A stretch of DNA of 16,930 nucleotides. Origin: JBBTVP01 sp038063175. Lineage in GTDB: Bacteria; Patescibacteriota; Minisyncoccia; UBA6257; 1-14-0-10-40-38. Of the stretch, positions 1-5,869 are shown in pieces (position 1 is the first letter of the stretch; each line of letters begins with the position of its first letter). The notes beneath the pieces are model-generated. The model saw only the letters and a program-made list of their open reading frames with translations, was not told where the DNA came from and made no database searches. The position numbers and the translations under genes were made by a program. The stretch lies in contig JBBTVP010000022.1 of the NCBI GenBank assembly GCA_038063175.1, forward strand, positions 1-16,930. The letters are read 5' to 3'.

Positions 1-75
1 TCGTAACTCCTTCAGTGCAAGGTAGGAATGTGCTCGTTCGTCTCACCCAGTGCGAGACAAACACGAACAGGAAAG

Positions 76-105
76 AGTATACATCCACGTGGATAAATTT
101 GTCAA
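76..105 (-). promoter_or_regulatory. Leftward sigma70-type promoter
   Basis: Read on the minus strand, TTGACA (105-100) is followed after 18 nt by TATACT (81-76), a near-consensus -35/-10 pair. Transcription would start near position 69 and run off the left edge. An AAGGAG Shine-Dalgarno-like hexamer (12-7) lies just before the edge, so a leftward gene probably starts a few bases outside the window. The leader (about 69-1) contains a GTCTC/GAGAC inverted repeat (40-44/54-58). The spacer contains a perfect 12-bp palindrome. Confidence 0.7.
83..94. promoter_or_regulatory. 12-bp palindrome in promoter spacer, possible operator
   Basis: ATCCACGTGGAT is a perfect palindrome lying between the -10 and -35 boxes of the leftward promoter. 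That is a typical place for a repressor dimer to block RNA polymerase. No regulator gene for it is visible in the window, so the operator role is inferred from position only. Confidence 0.4.
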
Positions 106-161
106 TAGTGAGAAAATGGGGCTTGATATGGGCTCAAAACTTCGTCTTTTAGCCCTAGAAA

Positions 162-170
162 TGCTATTAT
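162..170 (+). promoter_or_regulatory. Extended -10 promoter for the EamA-ribK operon
   Basis: TGCTATTAT is an extended -10 element (TGn plus a 5/6 TATAAT match). No good -35 is present at 16-18 nt, as expected for extended -10 promoters. A start near 177 would give a leader of about 18 nt before the ATG at 195, and no Shine-Dalgarno motif is visible there. Confidence 0.5.
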
Positions 171-194
171 GACTACTATCTAAATTCTTTTCTC

Positions 195-1106
195 ATGAAA
201 TATGTCTGGTCGTACGGAGGGGGTTTCATCATCATTGCGGCGGTACTCTGGGGGTTGGACGGAATACTGCGACGAAGTCTTTTTTCGTTGCCGCCAATCA
301 CTATCGTATTCTACGAACATCTCATTGGCGCAATTATTCTTCTGCCATTTTTCATCTATACCTGGAAGAAAGGAGAAAAACTTACGAAGAAAGAATGGAG
401 TGCTATCTCTCTTGTGGCGCTTTTAAGCGGGGTGCTTGGAACGCTTTGGTTTACGACCGCGCTCGCGAAGGTAAATTTTATTTCTTTTTCTGTCGTGTTT
501 TTACTTCAAAAACTGCAGCCGATTTTCGCGATTCTTGCGGGAGTCATGCTCCTCAAGGAAAAAGTGGATCGTCGCTATTTCGGGTGGGCGTTCCTCGCGC
601 TCGCCGCCGCATATTTTGTGACGTTCAAAGGGGGTATCGTTAATTTTGGTGATGGGAGTGGGACAGTCATAGCAGCGCTTTTTGCCTTTGGGGCGGCGTT
701 TGCGTGGGGGACTTCGACGGCATTTTCACGTTTTTCGCTCTTGAGGCATTCCCACACGTTTATTACCGGGCTAAGATTTTTCCTTACCGTTCCGATCGCG
801 CTCCTTTTTGTTTTCTTTTTGGATCAGATACCAAGTCTTGGAGCACCGTCCGGAGGTCAGTATGTTCGTCTCGGCATTATCGCGCTTTCGACTGGCATGG
901 TGGCTCTCTGGCTTTACTACCGTGGTTTGAAACACACCGAAGCAAAAATTTCTACGATCCTTGAGCTCGTATTTCCATTGACTGCCGTGTGTATTGATAT
1001 TTTCCTCTACCACACAACTCTTGCCGCAAGTCAGTACGTTGCGGCGGCAGTGCTCCTCTTCGCGGTGTATCGCGTTGCGAAGTTACATACTCCGGCTTCT
1101 CAATGA
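195..1106 (+). CDS. EamA/DMT-family transporter, possible riboflavin importer
   Basis: This 303-residue inner-membrane permease has the internal duplication of the drug/metabolite transporter superfamily: two EamA repeats (about residues 11-146 and 158-296) and roughly ten hydrophobic helices. The length is normal for the family. EamA proteins export metabolites or import vitamins and nucleobases, so family membership alone does not fix the substrate. The next gene, a riboflavin kinase, starts inside this gene's stop codon (ATGA overlap), so the two are probably translationally coupled. EamA-type riboflavin importers (RibN) are known, so uptake of riboflavin is the best inference. The start is the first in-frame ATG and follows an extended -10 promoter closely. 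Fold assignment is firm, substrate is tentative. Confidence 0.9.
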   Translation: MKYVWSYGGGFIIIAAVLWGLDGILRRSLFSLPPITIVFYEHLIGAIILLPFFIYTWKKGEKLTKKEWSAISLVALLSGVLGTLWFTTALAKVNFISFSVVFLLQKLQPIFAILAGVMLLKEKVDRRYFGWAFLALAAAYFVTFKGGIVNFGDGSGTVIAALFAFGAAFAWGTSTAFSRFSLLRHSHTFITGLRFFLTVPIALLFVFFLDQIPSLGAPSGGQYVRLGIIALSTGMVALWLYYRGLKHTEAKISTILELVFPLTAVCIDIFLYHTTLAASQYVAAAVLLFAVYRVAKLHTPASQ

Positions 1107-1465
1107 TGTATCGTGGTGAGGTAGTGCATGGGAAGGGGCGGGGAACACGCATTGGCTTTCCTACTTTGAATTTTAAAATTCCCGACCCGTTTCCGTATGA
1201 GCATGGTATTTATGCTGGCTGGGTTTCTGCCGGAGACAGGCGGTACGAAGCCGTGTTTCACTATGGCCCCATACCAATGTTTCATGAATCTGATCCTTCA
1301 CTTGAGGCGTTTTTACTGGATGGAGTGATGCTGCAAAAACATTCAGAAATTTCTATTGAATTCATAAAAAAACTACGCGAGATTAAAATGTTCAGAACCG
1401 TACATGAACTCACCGAACAAATCGGTGCGGATATTCAGGAAGCAAAAAAGGCACTCAATTCCTGA
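1103..1465 (+). CDS. Monofunctional riboflavin kinase
   Basis: The 120-residue protein matches the riboflavin kinase domain (the C-terminal half of bifunctional RibF), which phosphorylates riboflavin with ATP to give FMN in the cytosol. Visible signatures are the glycine-rich start GKGRGTRIGFPTLN (residues 10-23), with the GFPT.N nucleotide/Mg-binding motif, the GIYAGWV strand (35-41), and the EAFLLD segment (68-73) whose glutamate corresponds to the catalytic Glu. The C-terminal helix (LREIKMF, then EQIGADIQEAKKAL) is typical. The FAD synthetase half is absent, so this protein should stop at FMN. The ATG overlaps the permease TGA by 4 nt. A second ATG follows at 1106. It converges with the minus-strand thioredoxin gene, with only 3 nt between stop codons. 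Confidence 0.88.
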   Translation: MMYRGEVVHGKGRGTRIGFPTLNFKIPDPFPYEHGIYAGWVSAGDRRYEAVFHYGPIPMFHESDPSLEAFLLDGVMLQKHSEISIEFIKKLREIKMFRTVHELTEQIGADIQEAKKALNS

Positions 1466-1470
1466 TTTTT
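1435..1470 (+). terminator. Weak rho-independent terminator over the ribK stop
   Basis: TCAGGAA (1435-1441) pairs with TTCCTGA (1459-1465), the latter including the stop codon, and is followed by TTTTT (1466-1470). The stem is only 7 bp and AT-leaning with a 17-nt loop, so termination may be inefficient. It lies between convergent genes. Confidence 0.4.
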
Positions 1471-2569
1471 ATCCGAATGTGAACGTAAATGTTCTAAGGC
1501 CGGGGTTTTTAACAATAATTTCAATCGTATGTTCTTCGGATGCAGCTCCTTCGATGAGGCGATAGAGTCGTTCTTCTCTTATAGTCCCGATCGCGCGGCC
1601 ACTTTTCATCACGAGATCGTCACCGAGGATCCCTGTCGGAGGTTTCCCATCGATACGTATTTCTATTTCGTTCGCTGCATCTGAACCTGCTACAAAATAA
1701 ACGTCCTTTGCGCGGTAGCGAAAGATGATTTTTGCTCCAGACGCTACGTTTTCAGCGTGTTCGTCTTCGAGGTTCCACGTTCCGGTCAGGTAGAGGGTGT
1801 TCGGCACAATCTCCGGAGGATTGGTAAAAATAGTGATTCCTGTAGTACCCGGAGTGCCATTTCCCAAGTATTCATTTCTTGAAGCGCCGAAATAAACTTC
1901 CGGGCTTTGCGCACCGGACGTAGCGACTCCCGAGGGGTCGGCGATTGGACTTTCGATGGTGCCTTCACTATGTAACACCTGCAGCCGTTCGTTGAGCGCC
2001 GCTTGCATGGCCCGTTCTGTATCCTCATAGCCGCCTTCTCCTATGTGGTCGTAGACGATAAAGCCGTCGATATCGACGAGATATTTCCGCGGCCAGTAGC
2101 GATTTTTGTAGGCGGTCCAGGTGGAGTAGTCGTTATCGAGCACTACCGGATATCTGATGTCGAATTTCTTCACGGCCGCCGTAACATTTTCATATTTTTT
2201 TTCGAATTCGAATTCTGGAGTATGAAGACCAATGATCACGAGGCCTTTGTCTGCGTATTTCTCATACCAGGCGTTTAAGTAGGGAAGCGTACGCTGGCAG
2301 TTGATGCATGAGTACGTCCAGAAATCGACGAGCACCACTTTTTTCCCGATGAATTCGCCAAGCGTGATGGAATCTGTGTTAATGAATCCATCCGGCGTGG
2401 AAATTTCTTTCGCAGGTTCGTAGCGTGCCGCTTTTTCTGTTTTTGAGAGCACTGCGACGTTATCGTCTGTGCCGGATGAAGTACGTTCCGGCTTCGATGA
2501 TTCGATAGTGAATATTGCAGCGATAATGAGGATTCCTAAGACGCCCAGAATGAGATTTTTTCTTTGCAT
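1469..2569 (-). CDS. Membrane-anchored DipZ/TlpA-like thioredoxin
   Basis: This 366-residue protein has an N-terminal membrane anchor (about residues 6-22), then a TlpA/AhpC-type thioredoxin fold with the active site WTYSCINC (Cys88 and Cys91) and the following TLPYLNAWYEKY. This is the wording typical of the DipZ C-terminal thioredoxin. Residues about 225-366 form a beta-rich domain like the Thioredoxin_10/DipZ C-terminal module (sugar-binding-like fold), including TLYLTGTW and a VYFVAGS strand. It would act outside the membrane, reducing or isomerising disulfides with electrons from CcdA. In DipZ the CcdA and thioredoxin parts are one polypeptide; here they are separate genes 2 nt apart. 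It is the last gene of a three-gene operon. Confidence 0.88.
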   Translation of the reverse strand: MQRKNLILGVLGILIIAAIFTIESSKPERTSSGTDDNVAVLSKTEKAARYEPAKEISTPDGFINTDSITLGEFIGKKVVLVDFWTYSCINCQRTLPYLNAWYEKYADKGLVIIGLHTPEFEFEKKYENVTAAVKKFDIRYPVVLDNDYSTWTAYKNRYWPRKYLVDIDGFIVYDHIGEGGYEDTERAMQAALNERLQVLHSEGTIESPIADPSGVATSGAQSPEVYFGASRNEYLGNGTPGTTGITIFTNPPEIVPNTLYLTGTWNLEDEHAENVASGAKIIFRYRAKDVYFVAGSDAANEIEIRIDGKPPTGILGDDLVMKSGRAIGTIREERLYRLIEGAASEEHTIEIIVKNPGLRTFTFTFG

Positions 2570-2571
2570 AC

Positions 2572-3276
2572 TTACCGAAGAAGGAATCTATTGAGTATTT
2601 CGAAGTTCGCGATACGGTTCAATTCCTGGGTAAAAGCAAGTACACCGAGCGCAATCAAAATAATTCCGAACACGATATTTACGTAACGGGCGTAGGTGGC
2701 ATATCGGTTGATGAATCGAGATGCGGGTGAGGCGAATAGCCCCACGAGAAGAAAGGGGAGGCCAAGCCCAAGGGAATAAGCGAAGAGGAGGGTGAATGCA
2801 GATCCAGGTTCACGCGCCGCGAGCCCGAGAATTCCGCCGAGTACCGCGCCAACGCATGGGGTCCACCCGGCCGCAAACGCGAGTCCGAAAAGAAACGAAG
2901 TCGCATAGCGCGATTTAAGTGTCACATTCACGTGCGGCTTGTATTCCCGTTCCAGGAATGGAAGCTTGATGAGTCCGGTAAGATAGAGCCCGAAGAAGAT
3001 AATAAGGGCACCCCCGATGCGTGCGAGCCAGGTCTGTGCGTCGTAGGCAACGTGCTCAAGGACGGTGTTTAATACGACGCCGAGAGTGGCAAAAACGACC
3101 GAAAATCCAAGCACAAACGCGACACTATTGAAGAATATGTCCCGCCGGTGACTTCCGGCATCAGAAAGCTTTGATCCGGCGAGGTAGGCGAGAAAGCCGG
3201 GGATGATAGGGAGGACGCACGGTGAAAGGAACGAGACAAGACCGGCGAGGAGCGCTACTGAAAGAGTTAATTCCAT
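2572..3276 (-). CDS. ccdA: CcdA-type thiol-disulfide electron transporter
   Basis: This 234-residue polytopic protein of the CcdA/DsbD-beta family carries electrons from cytosolic thioredoxin across the membrane to extracytoplasmic thioredoxins. The two essential cysteines are visible in their usual settings: SPCVLP (Cys20, helix 1) and GWTPCVGAVLGG (Cys141, helix 4). There are about six hydrophobic helices and the length is normal. Its ATG shares one base with the stop of the prepilin-thioredoxin gene (TAATG). It is followed 2 nt later by the DipZ-like thioredoxin, so its two likely electron acceptors are encoded on either side. Confidence 0.93.
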   Translation of the reverse strand: MELTLSVALLAGLVSFLSPCVLPIIPGFLAYLAGSKLSDAGSHRRDIFFNSVAFVLGFSVVFATLGVVLNTVLEHVAYDAQTWLARIGGALIIFFGLYLTGLIKLPFLEREYKPHVNVTLKSRYATSFLFGLAFAAGWTPCVGAVLGGILGLAAREPGSAFTLLFAYSLGLGLPFLLVGLFASPASRFINRYATYARYVNIVFGIILIALGVLAFTQELNRIANFEILNRFLLR

Positions 3277-3911
3277 TAAATTGCGTTTTCTATTTCGGTT
3301 GCGTAACGATCTTTATTCCAGCTCTCGGGAGATTTGAGGATCCGTGCTTTGTTTTTCACAAATACCTTCGTATGCTGGTAGGCAACGCCGAATTCCTTTG
3401 CGAGCGCTTTCTCGATGGCATCCGTTTCGTCGTCGTTGAAATTTATTCGAAACCCAATCACATCGTCGCGGGTGAGTTCATTGAATGCGGGGTAGAGCGC
3501 ATCACGAACTTCTGCTTTGCAGGTAGGGCACCAGTTTGCGTAGAAATAGAGTACTACGAGTTTATCCGTGTTCAGTGCGGCGTCGTAATCGGCTTTTACA
3601 AAATCGAGGAGGGGAGCAGATATACCGGCAAGTAAAGTTCCGGAGTACTCGGAATTCTTATTCTCTACTACGGCACCACACGCTGATTTGCATGCATTGC
3701 CAGGTACTGATTCAGATTCCCCATAGATTGCACTACATTGTTTCAAACATTCATTTTGAGCAGCGGATCGGGGGTCTATAATCTTTTGTGCCATCTCCTC
3801 CGGTGTATCGTTCCTGTTTATGCCATAGTAAACTCCACTGATCACGACGAGCACTGCGACTACGATAAGAATTTCGATAAGGGTAAAACCCCGTCTGTAT
3901 GTTTTTTGCAT
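3276..3911 (-). CDS. Prepilin-anchored thioredoxin with twin CX3C linker
   Basis: The protein has 211 residues and three parts. Residues 6-28 are a class III prepilin signal: RRG|FTLIE with the conserved Glu at +5, then a hydrophobic helix, so a prepilin peptidase should cut after Gly8. Residues about 50-82 hold two CX3C pairs (Cys55/Cys59 and Cys74/Cys78), a helix-hairpin-like pattern. Residues about 100-211 are a thioredoxin fold with active site YANWCPTCKAE (Cys128, Cys131), which is not the usual CGPC. It heads the operon with ccdA and the DipZ-like gene, which implies an extracytoplasmic thiol redox role. The pilin helix could be only a membrane anchor or could place the domain in a pseudopilus. 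The joining of these parts is unusual. An 8-nt leader is predicted. Confidence 0.82.
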   Translation of the reverse strand: MQKTYRRGFTLIEILIVVAVLVVISGVYYGINRNDTPEEMAQKIIDPRSAAQNECLKQCSAIYGESESVPGNACKSACGAVVENKNSEYSGTLLAGISAPLLDFVKADYDAALNTDKLVVLYFYANWCPTCKAEVRDALYPAFNELTRDDVIGFRINFNDDETDAIEKALAKEFGVAYQHTKVFVKNKARILKSPESWNKDRYATEIENAI

Positions 3912-3925
3912 GCGGTTGTACTACA

Positions 3926-3953
3926 AGTATACGCGGGATGTGACAGGATTCAA
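3926..3953 (-). promoter_or_regulatory. Promoter of the thiol redox operon
   Basis: On the minus strand TTGAAT (3953-3948) and TATACT (3931-3926) are separated by 16 nt. The predicted start near 3919 leaves about 8 nt before the ATG at 3911, too short for a Shine-Dalgarno site. Confidence 0.55.
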
Positions 3954-3987
3954 ATCTGCGGCGAGTCGCGGGGTATGCAGCGGGGTT

Positions 3988-4018
3988 TAATAAAAACAAA
4001 TCCGCCAGAAGGCGGATT
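3988..4018 (-). terminator. Rho-independent terminator after DUF1761
   Basis: AATCCGCC (3999-4006) and GGCGGATT (4011-4018) form a perfect 8-bp stem with an AGAA loop. On the minus strand it is followed by a T-rich tract (TTTGTTTTTATT). It ends the PspC-DUF1761 transcript and insulates the redox operon downstream. Confidence 0.85.
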
Positions 4019-4026
4019 CGTTTGAA

Positions 4027-4119
4027 GCCGTGTATCATTCGGGGATTCTCGCAGGCTGTCGAGCCGAGAGAGAGCGCTCCGCGAGCCAGCGGAGATAGCG
4101 TCCCCGAAGGATACACGGC
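4027..4119 (-). ncRNA. Structured 3' UTR element, possible three-way-junction RNA
   Basis: A 19-bp outer stem (4027-4045 with 4101-4119, one A/G mismatch) encloses two further hairpins. These are TCTC/GAGA plus GGCT/AGCC (4047-4069) and CTCCGC/GCGGAG (4077-4082/4089-4094). It sits between the DUF1761 stop codon and the terminator, so it would be transcribed on the minus strand as a 3' UTR or a processed small RNA. I recognise no known RNA family. A palindromic interspersed repeat or MITE-like remnant is the main alternative. Strand is inferred from context only. Confidence 0.45.
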
Positions 4120-4157
4120 GAGAAAAAGAAATCATTCTGTGGGCTTAGAGAAATTTC

Positions 4158-4571
4158 CTATTGCCACACTGCGAGGATTACGCCTATCACGAGGAGATTC
4201 ACAAGCTGATAGCTCATATTCAATCCGTAAAGCTTCCATGACTTTCCTTCCCAGAGCACGGATCCGAGAGCTACGGTTGCTACAAAGCCGAGCCAGACCC
4301 AGAAACCAGTCTGGAGACCTCCCGTGATATTCACGGCTCCGGTGTATACCACAAAATGGGCGAGGACGTAAGCGGTAACAAGGGATCCAATGAGTGCGAT
4401 CACGTAGGATTTCGTCATTCCCTTTGATTTTGCAGCATCCATCTGTTCCTTCGTAAAGCCCATCATCGCGATCCATTGCTTCCCGAACACTGGTCCGTAC
4501 CAAAGGAATCCGATTGCCATTGAAGCAACCGCGCTCGCGAAAACAGCGAGGTAATTAATGTCGGGGATCAT
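4158..4571 (-). CDS. DUF1761 family membrane protein
   Basis: This 137-residue integral membrane protein has about four hydrophobic segments. It shows the DUF1761 pattern: an N-terminal helix with AIGFLWYGPVFGKQW (residues 19-33), the short loop MMGFTKEQMDAAK (36-48) and a glycine/tryptophan-rich second half. The length is typical for the family, whose function is unknown. It follows the PspC gene by 30 nt and is probably co-transcribed with it, which hints at an envelope-related role. No strong Shine-Dalgarno sequence precedes the ATG. The sequence TAAAAGGTCGG lies 17-27 nt upstream and recurs before the DUF378 gene. The gene is followed by the structured 3' UTR and a terminator. Confidence 0.85.
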   Translation of the reverse strand: MIPDINYLAVFASAVASMAIGFLWYGPVFGKQWIAMMGFTKEQMDAAKSKGMTKSYVIALIGSLVTAYVLAHFVVYTGAVNITGGLQTGFWVWLGFVATVALGSVLWEGKSWKLYGLNMSYQLVNLLVIGVILAVWQ

Positions 4572-4601
4572 ATGATTATTTGAGAAACCGACCTTTTAAA
4601 T

Positions 4602-4835
4602 TTACGGTTCAGATTGTTCCGGTTCCACTTTTTTCTTAGGAATATCTTCAGGATTTTCGGGAATGATAATCGCTGCCGCAATGTAGGCGATGATTCCGGG
4701 AACGAAGCCAGAGAATGCAGTGATAAGCGCAAACGTGAGGCGGAGTATTGTGGGATCGATCTCGAGATAACTGCCGAGCCCTGCGAAAACTCCAGCAATA
4801 ATGCGGTTTTGCCGGGATCGGTAGAGTTTTTTCAT
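4602..4835 (-). CDS. PspC domain protein
   Basis: This 77-residue protein is almost entirely a PspC domain: KKLYRSRQNRIIAGVFAGLG at residues 2-21, then YLEIDPTILRL and a hydrophobic helix of about 25 residues ending in an acidic/basic tail. In enterobacteria PspC is part of the phage-shock envelope stress response. Stand-alone PspC domains like this are common and mostly uncharacterised. It probably spans the membrane once or twice. A possible -10 (TATAAG, 4845-4840) ends only 4 nt before the ATG, suggesting leaderless translation. DUF1761 follows 30 nt downstream. A perfect 12-bp hairpin lies about 40 nt upstream. Confidence 0.9.
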   Translation of the reverse strand: MKKLYRSRQNRIIAGVFAGLGSYLEIDPTILRLTFALITAFSGFVPGIIAYIAAAIIIPENPEDIPKKKVEPEQSEP

Positions 4836-4876
4836 ATGTCTTATATTAACCGATTTCTATGCGATTGAACATGGTA

Positions 4877-4903
4877 AAGGCGGTACCCAGGGGGTACCGC
4901 CTT
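4877..4903 (-). terminator. Perfect 12-bp hairpin, terminator-like but without a T-tract
   Basis: AAGGCGGTACCC (4877-4888) and GGGTACCGCCTT (4892-4903) form a perfect 12-bp stem with a 3-nt loop. A second hairpin, CTTGGGG/CCCCGAG (4924-4930/4938-4944), overlaps the 3' end of the gene upstream. Neither has a good T-run on the minus strand. The pair may end the 6799-4932 transcript or shape the leader region of the PspC gene. Confidence 0.45.
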
Positions 4904-4931
4904 CGGCTCGCGTCACGAGGTGTCTTGGGGC

Positions 4932-5198
4932 TCAAAACCCCGAGGTGACGCCAACGATCTGGGCTGTTCGGACCATTTCTCTCATATGGTCTGGATTGGA
5001 TTGGAGGTATACACCAATCACGACTGGCGATTCCTCGGGATCCCGAGTAGAAGATCCGATAGGGTAGTGCTGCCCGCCCACTGACCAGGTTCCGCCCCGG
5101 AGATTCACGGCTACTCCGTGCGGCATGACATCGGTCACATCGTTCACCCGGTCTCCACCCCAAGGAGGTACGAGGTAGAGGAGGTCTTGTGAATTCAC
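4932..5198 (-). CDS. Small protein of unknown function
   Basis: I do not recognise this 88-residue protein. It is predicted soluble, with no signal peptide or membrane helix. It has a central beta-rich stretch (GVAVNLRGGTWSVGGQHYPI) and ends in a helix (DHMREMVRTAQIVGV). I chose the GTG at 5198 because AGAAAGGA lies 6 nt upstream and because a promoter-like TATATT (5237-5232) lies inside the longer reading frame. An ATG at 5258 would add 20 residues beginning MYCGVLLYIL. A CCCC-act-GGGG hairpin would be in the leader. The coding frame is clean with codon use like its neighbours. It follows the YdjM-like gene and is probably in the same operon. Confidence 0.6.
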   Translation of the reverse strand: MNSQDLLYLVPPWGGDRVNDVTDVMPHGVAVNLRGGTWSVGGQHYPIGSSTRDPEESPVVIGVYLQSNPDHMREMVRTAQIVGVTSGF

Positions 5199-5261
5199 GG
5201 TCAATCCTTTCTCCCCAGTGGGGATATCTAAAATATAGAGTAACACGCCACAATACAAGAG

Positions 5262-5855
5262 TCAAATTATTTCAATTTTCAGGACGCGCCGCTTTCTCCA
5301 TTGCGCGTAAAAAATAATACCGATGACCGCGAGTATTCCATAATTTACTGTTGCAAAAACCTGATTTGTCCAATTGATGCCGCTCACAGTCCAGCTAAAA
5401 AAAGGCCAAAGGAATGGCGTCGGGTAGAAATCTGCCGAGTGCGTCCCAATGTCGAGCACGATATGGAGGAACCAACCCATAAGTTCCCAGGGAACAGGAG
5501 AAATCTTTCCTTCGAGCCGGTATCGTGGAAGCAATCTTTTTCTTATGAGATAAAAAAGTCCGAAACATGCTGCGAAAAAGAAAATACTGTGGGTAGCCGA
5601 ATAGAGTATGGGAGTAGCTGCGAGAACATCCGCTCCTAACGTAGTAGCCGGTTCGTATTGCGTATGCCAGAATTCCTGCCAGAATCCGGAATCATTTTCG
5701 AGCGCGGCGAGTCCGTCGAATAAAGCGATCGGTCCGAGACTTACAATGTCGGGGAAAATTCCCCACCACGCCGTGCGCCATATGGAAACACGTACGTTGC
5801 GCCTAGCTGTGGCTGCGGCGGCTGCGGCCCAAAGACTGTGAGCGAGGATATCCAT
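5262..5855 (-). CDS. YdjM-like membrane metal-dependent hydrolase
   Basis: This 197-residue polytopic membrane protein resembles the LexA-regulated/YdjM-type putative metal hydrolase family. It keeps the usual scattered His/Asp set: MDILAHSLW at the N-terminus (Asp2, His6), PDIVSL (Asp36), ATHSIFFF (His89) and HIVLDIGTH (His131, Asp135, His139). Four or five hydrophobic segments surround these motifs. The family is assumed to hydrolyse a membrane substrate, but the reaction is unknown. An alanine-rich run (residues 10-16) comes from a GCN repeat. It starts 14 nt after the Gmad2/GerMN gene and is probably co-transcribed with it. Confidence 0.75.
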   Translation of the reverse strand: MDILAHSLWAAAAAATARRNVRVSIWRTAWWGIFPDIVSLGPIALFDGLAALENDSGFWQEFWHTQYEPATTLGADVLAATPILYSATHSIFFFAACFGLFYLIRKRLLPRYRLEGKISPVPWELMGWFLHIVLDIGTHSADFYPTPFLWPFFSWTVSGINWTNQVFATVNYGILAVIGIIFYAQWRKRRVLKIEII

Positions 5856-5869
5856 AACCGAAGAACCGG

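Noticed and set aside
123..128. TTGATA as a -35 box on the plus strand
   Set aside because: No acceptable -10 lies 16-18 nt downstream; the extended -10 at 162-170 explains the promoter better.
3222..3635. 137-codon plus-strand ORF
   Set aside because: It lies antisense to the CcdA and prepilin-thioredoxin genes, which have clear domains and fit a compact operon.
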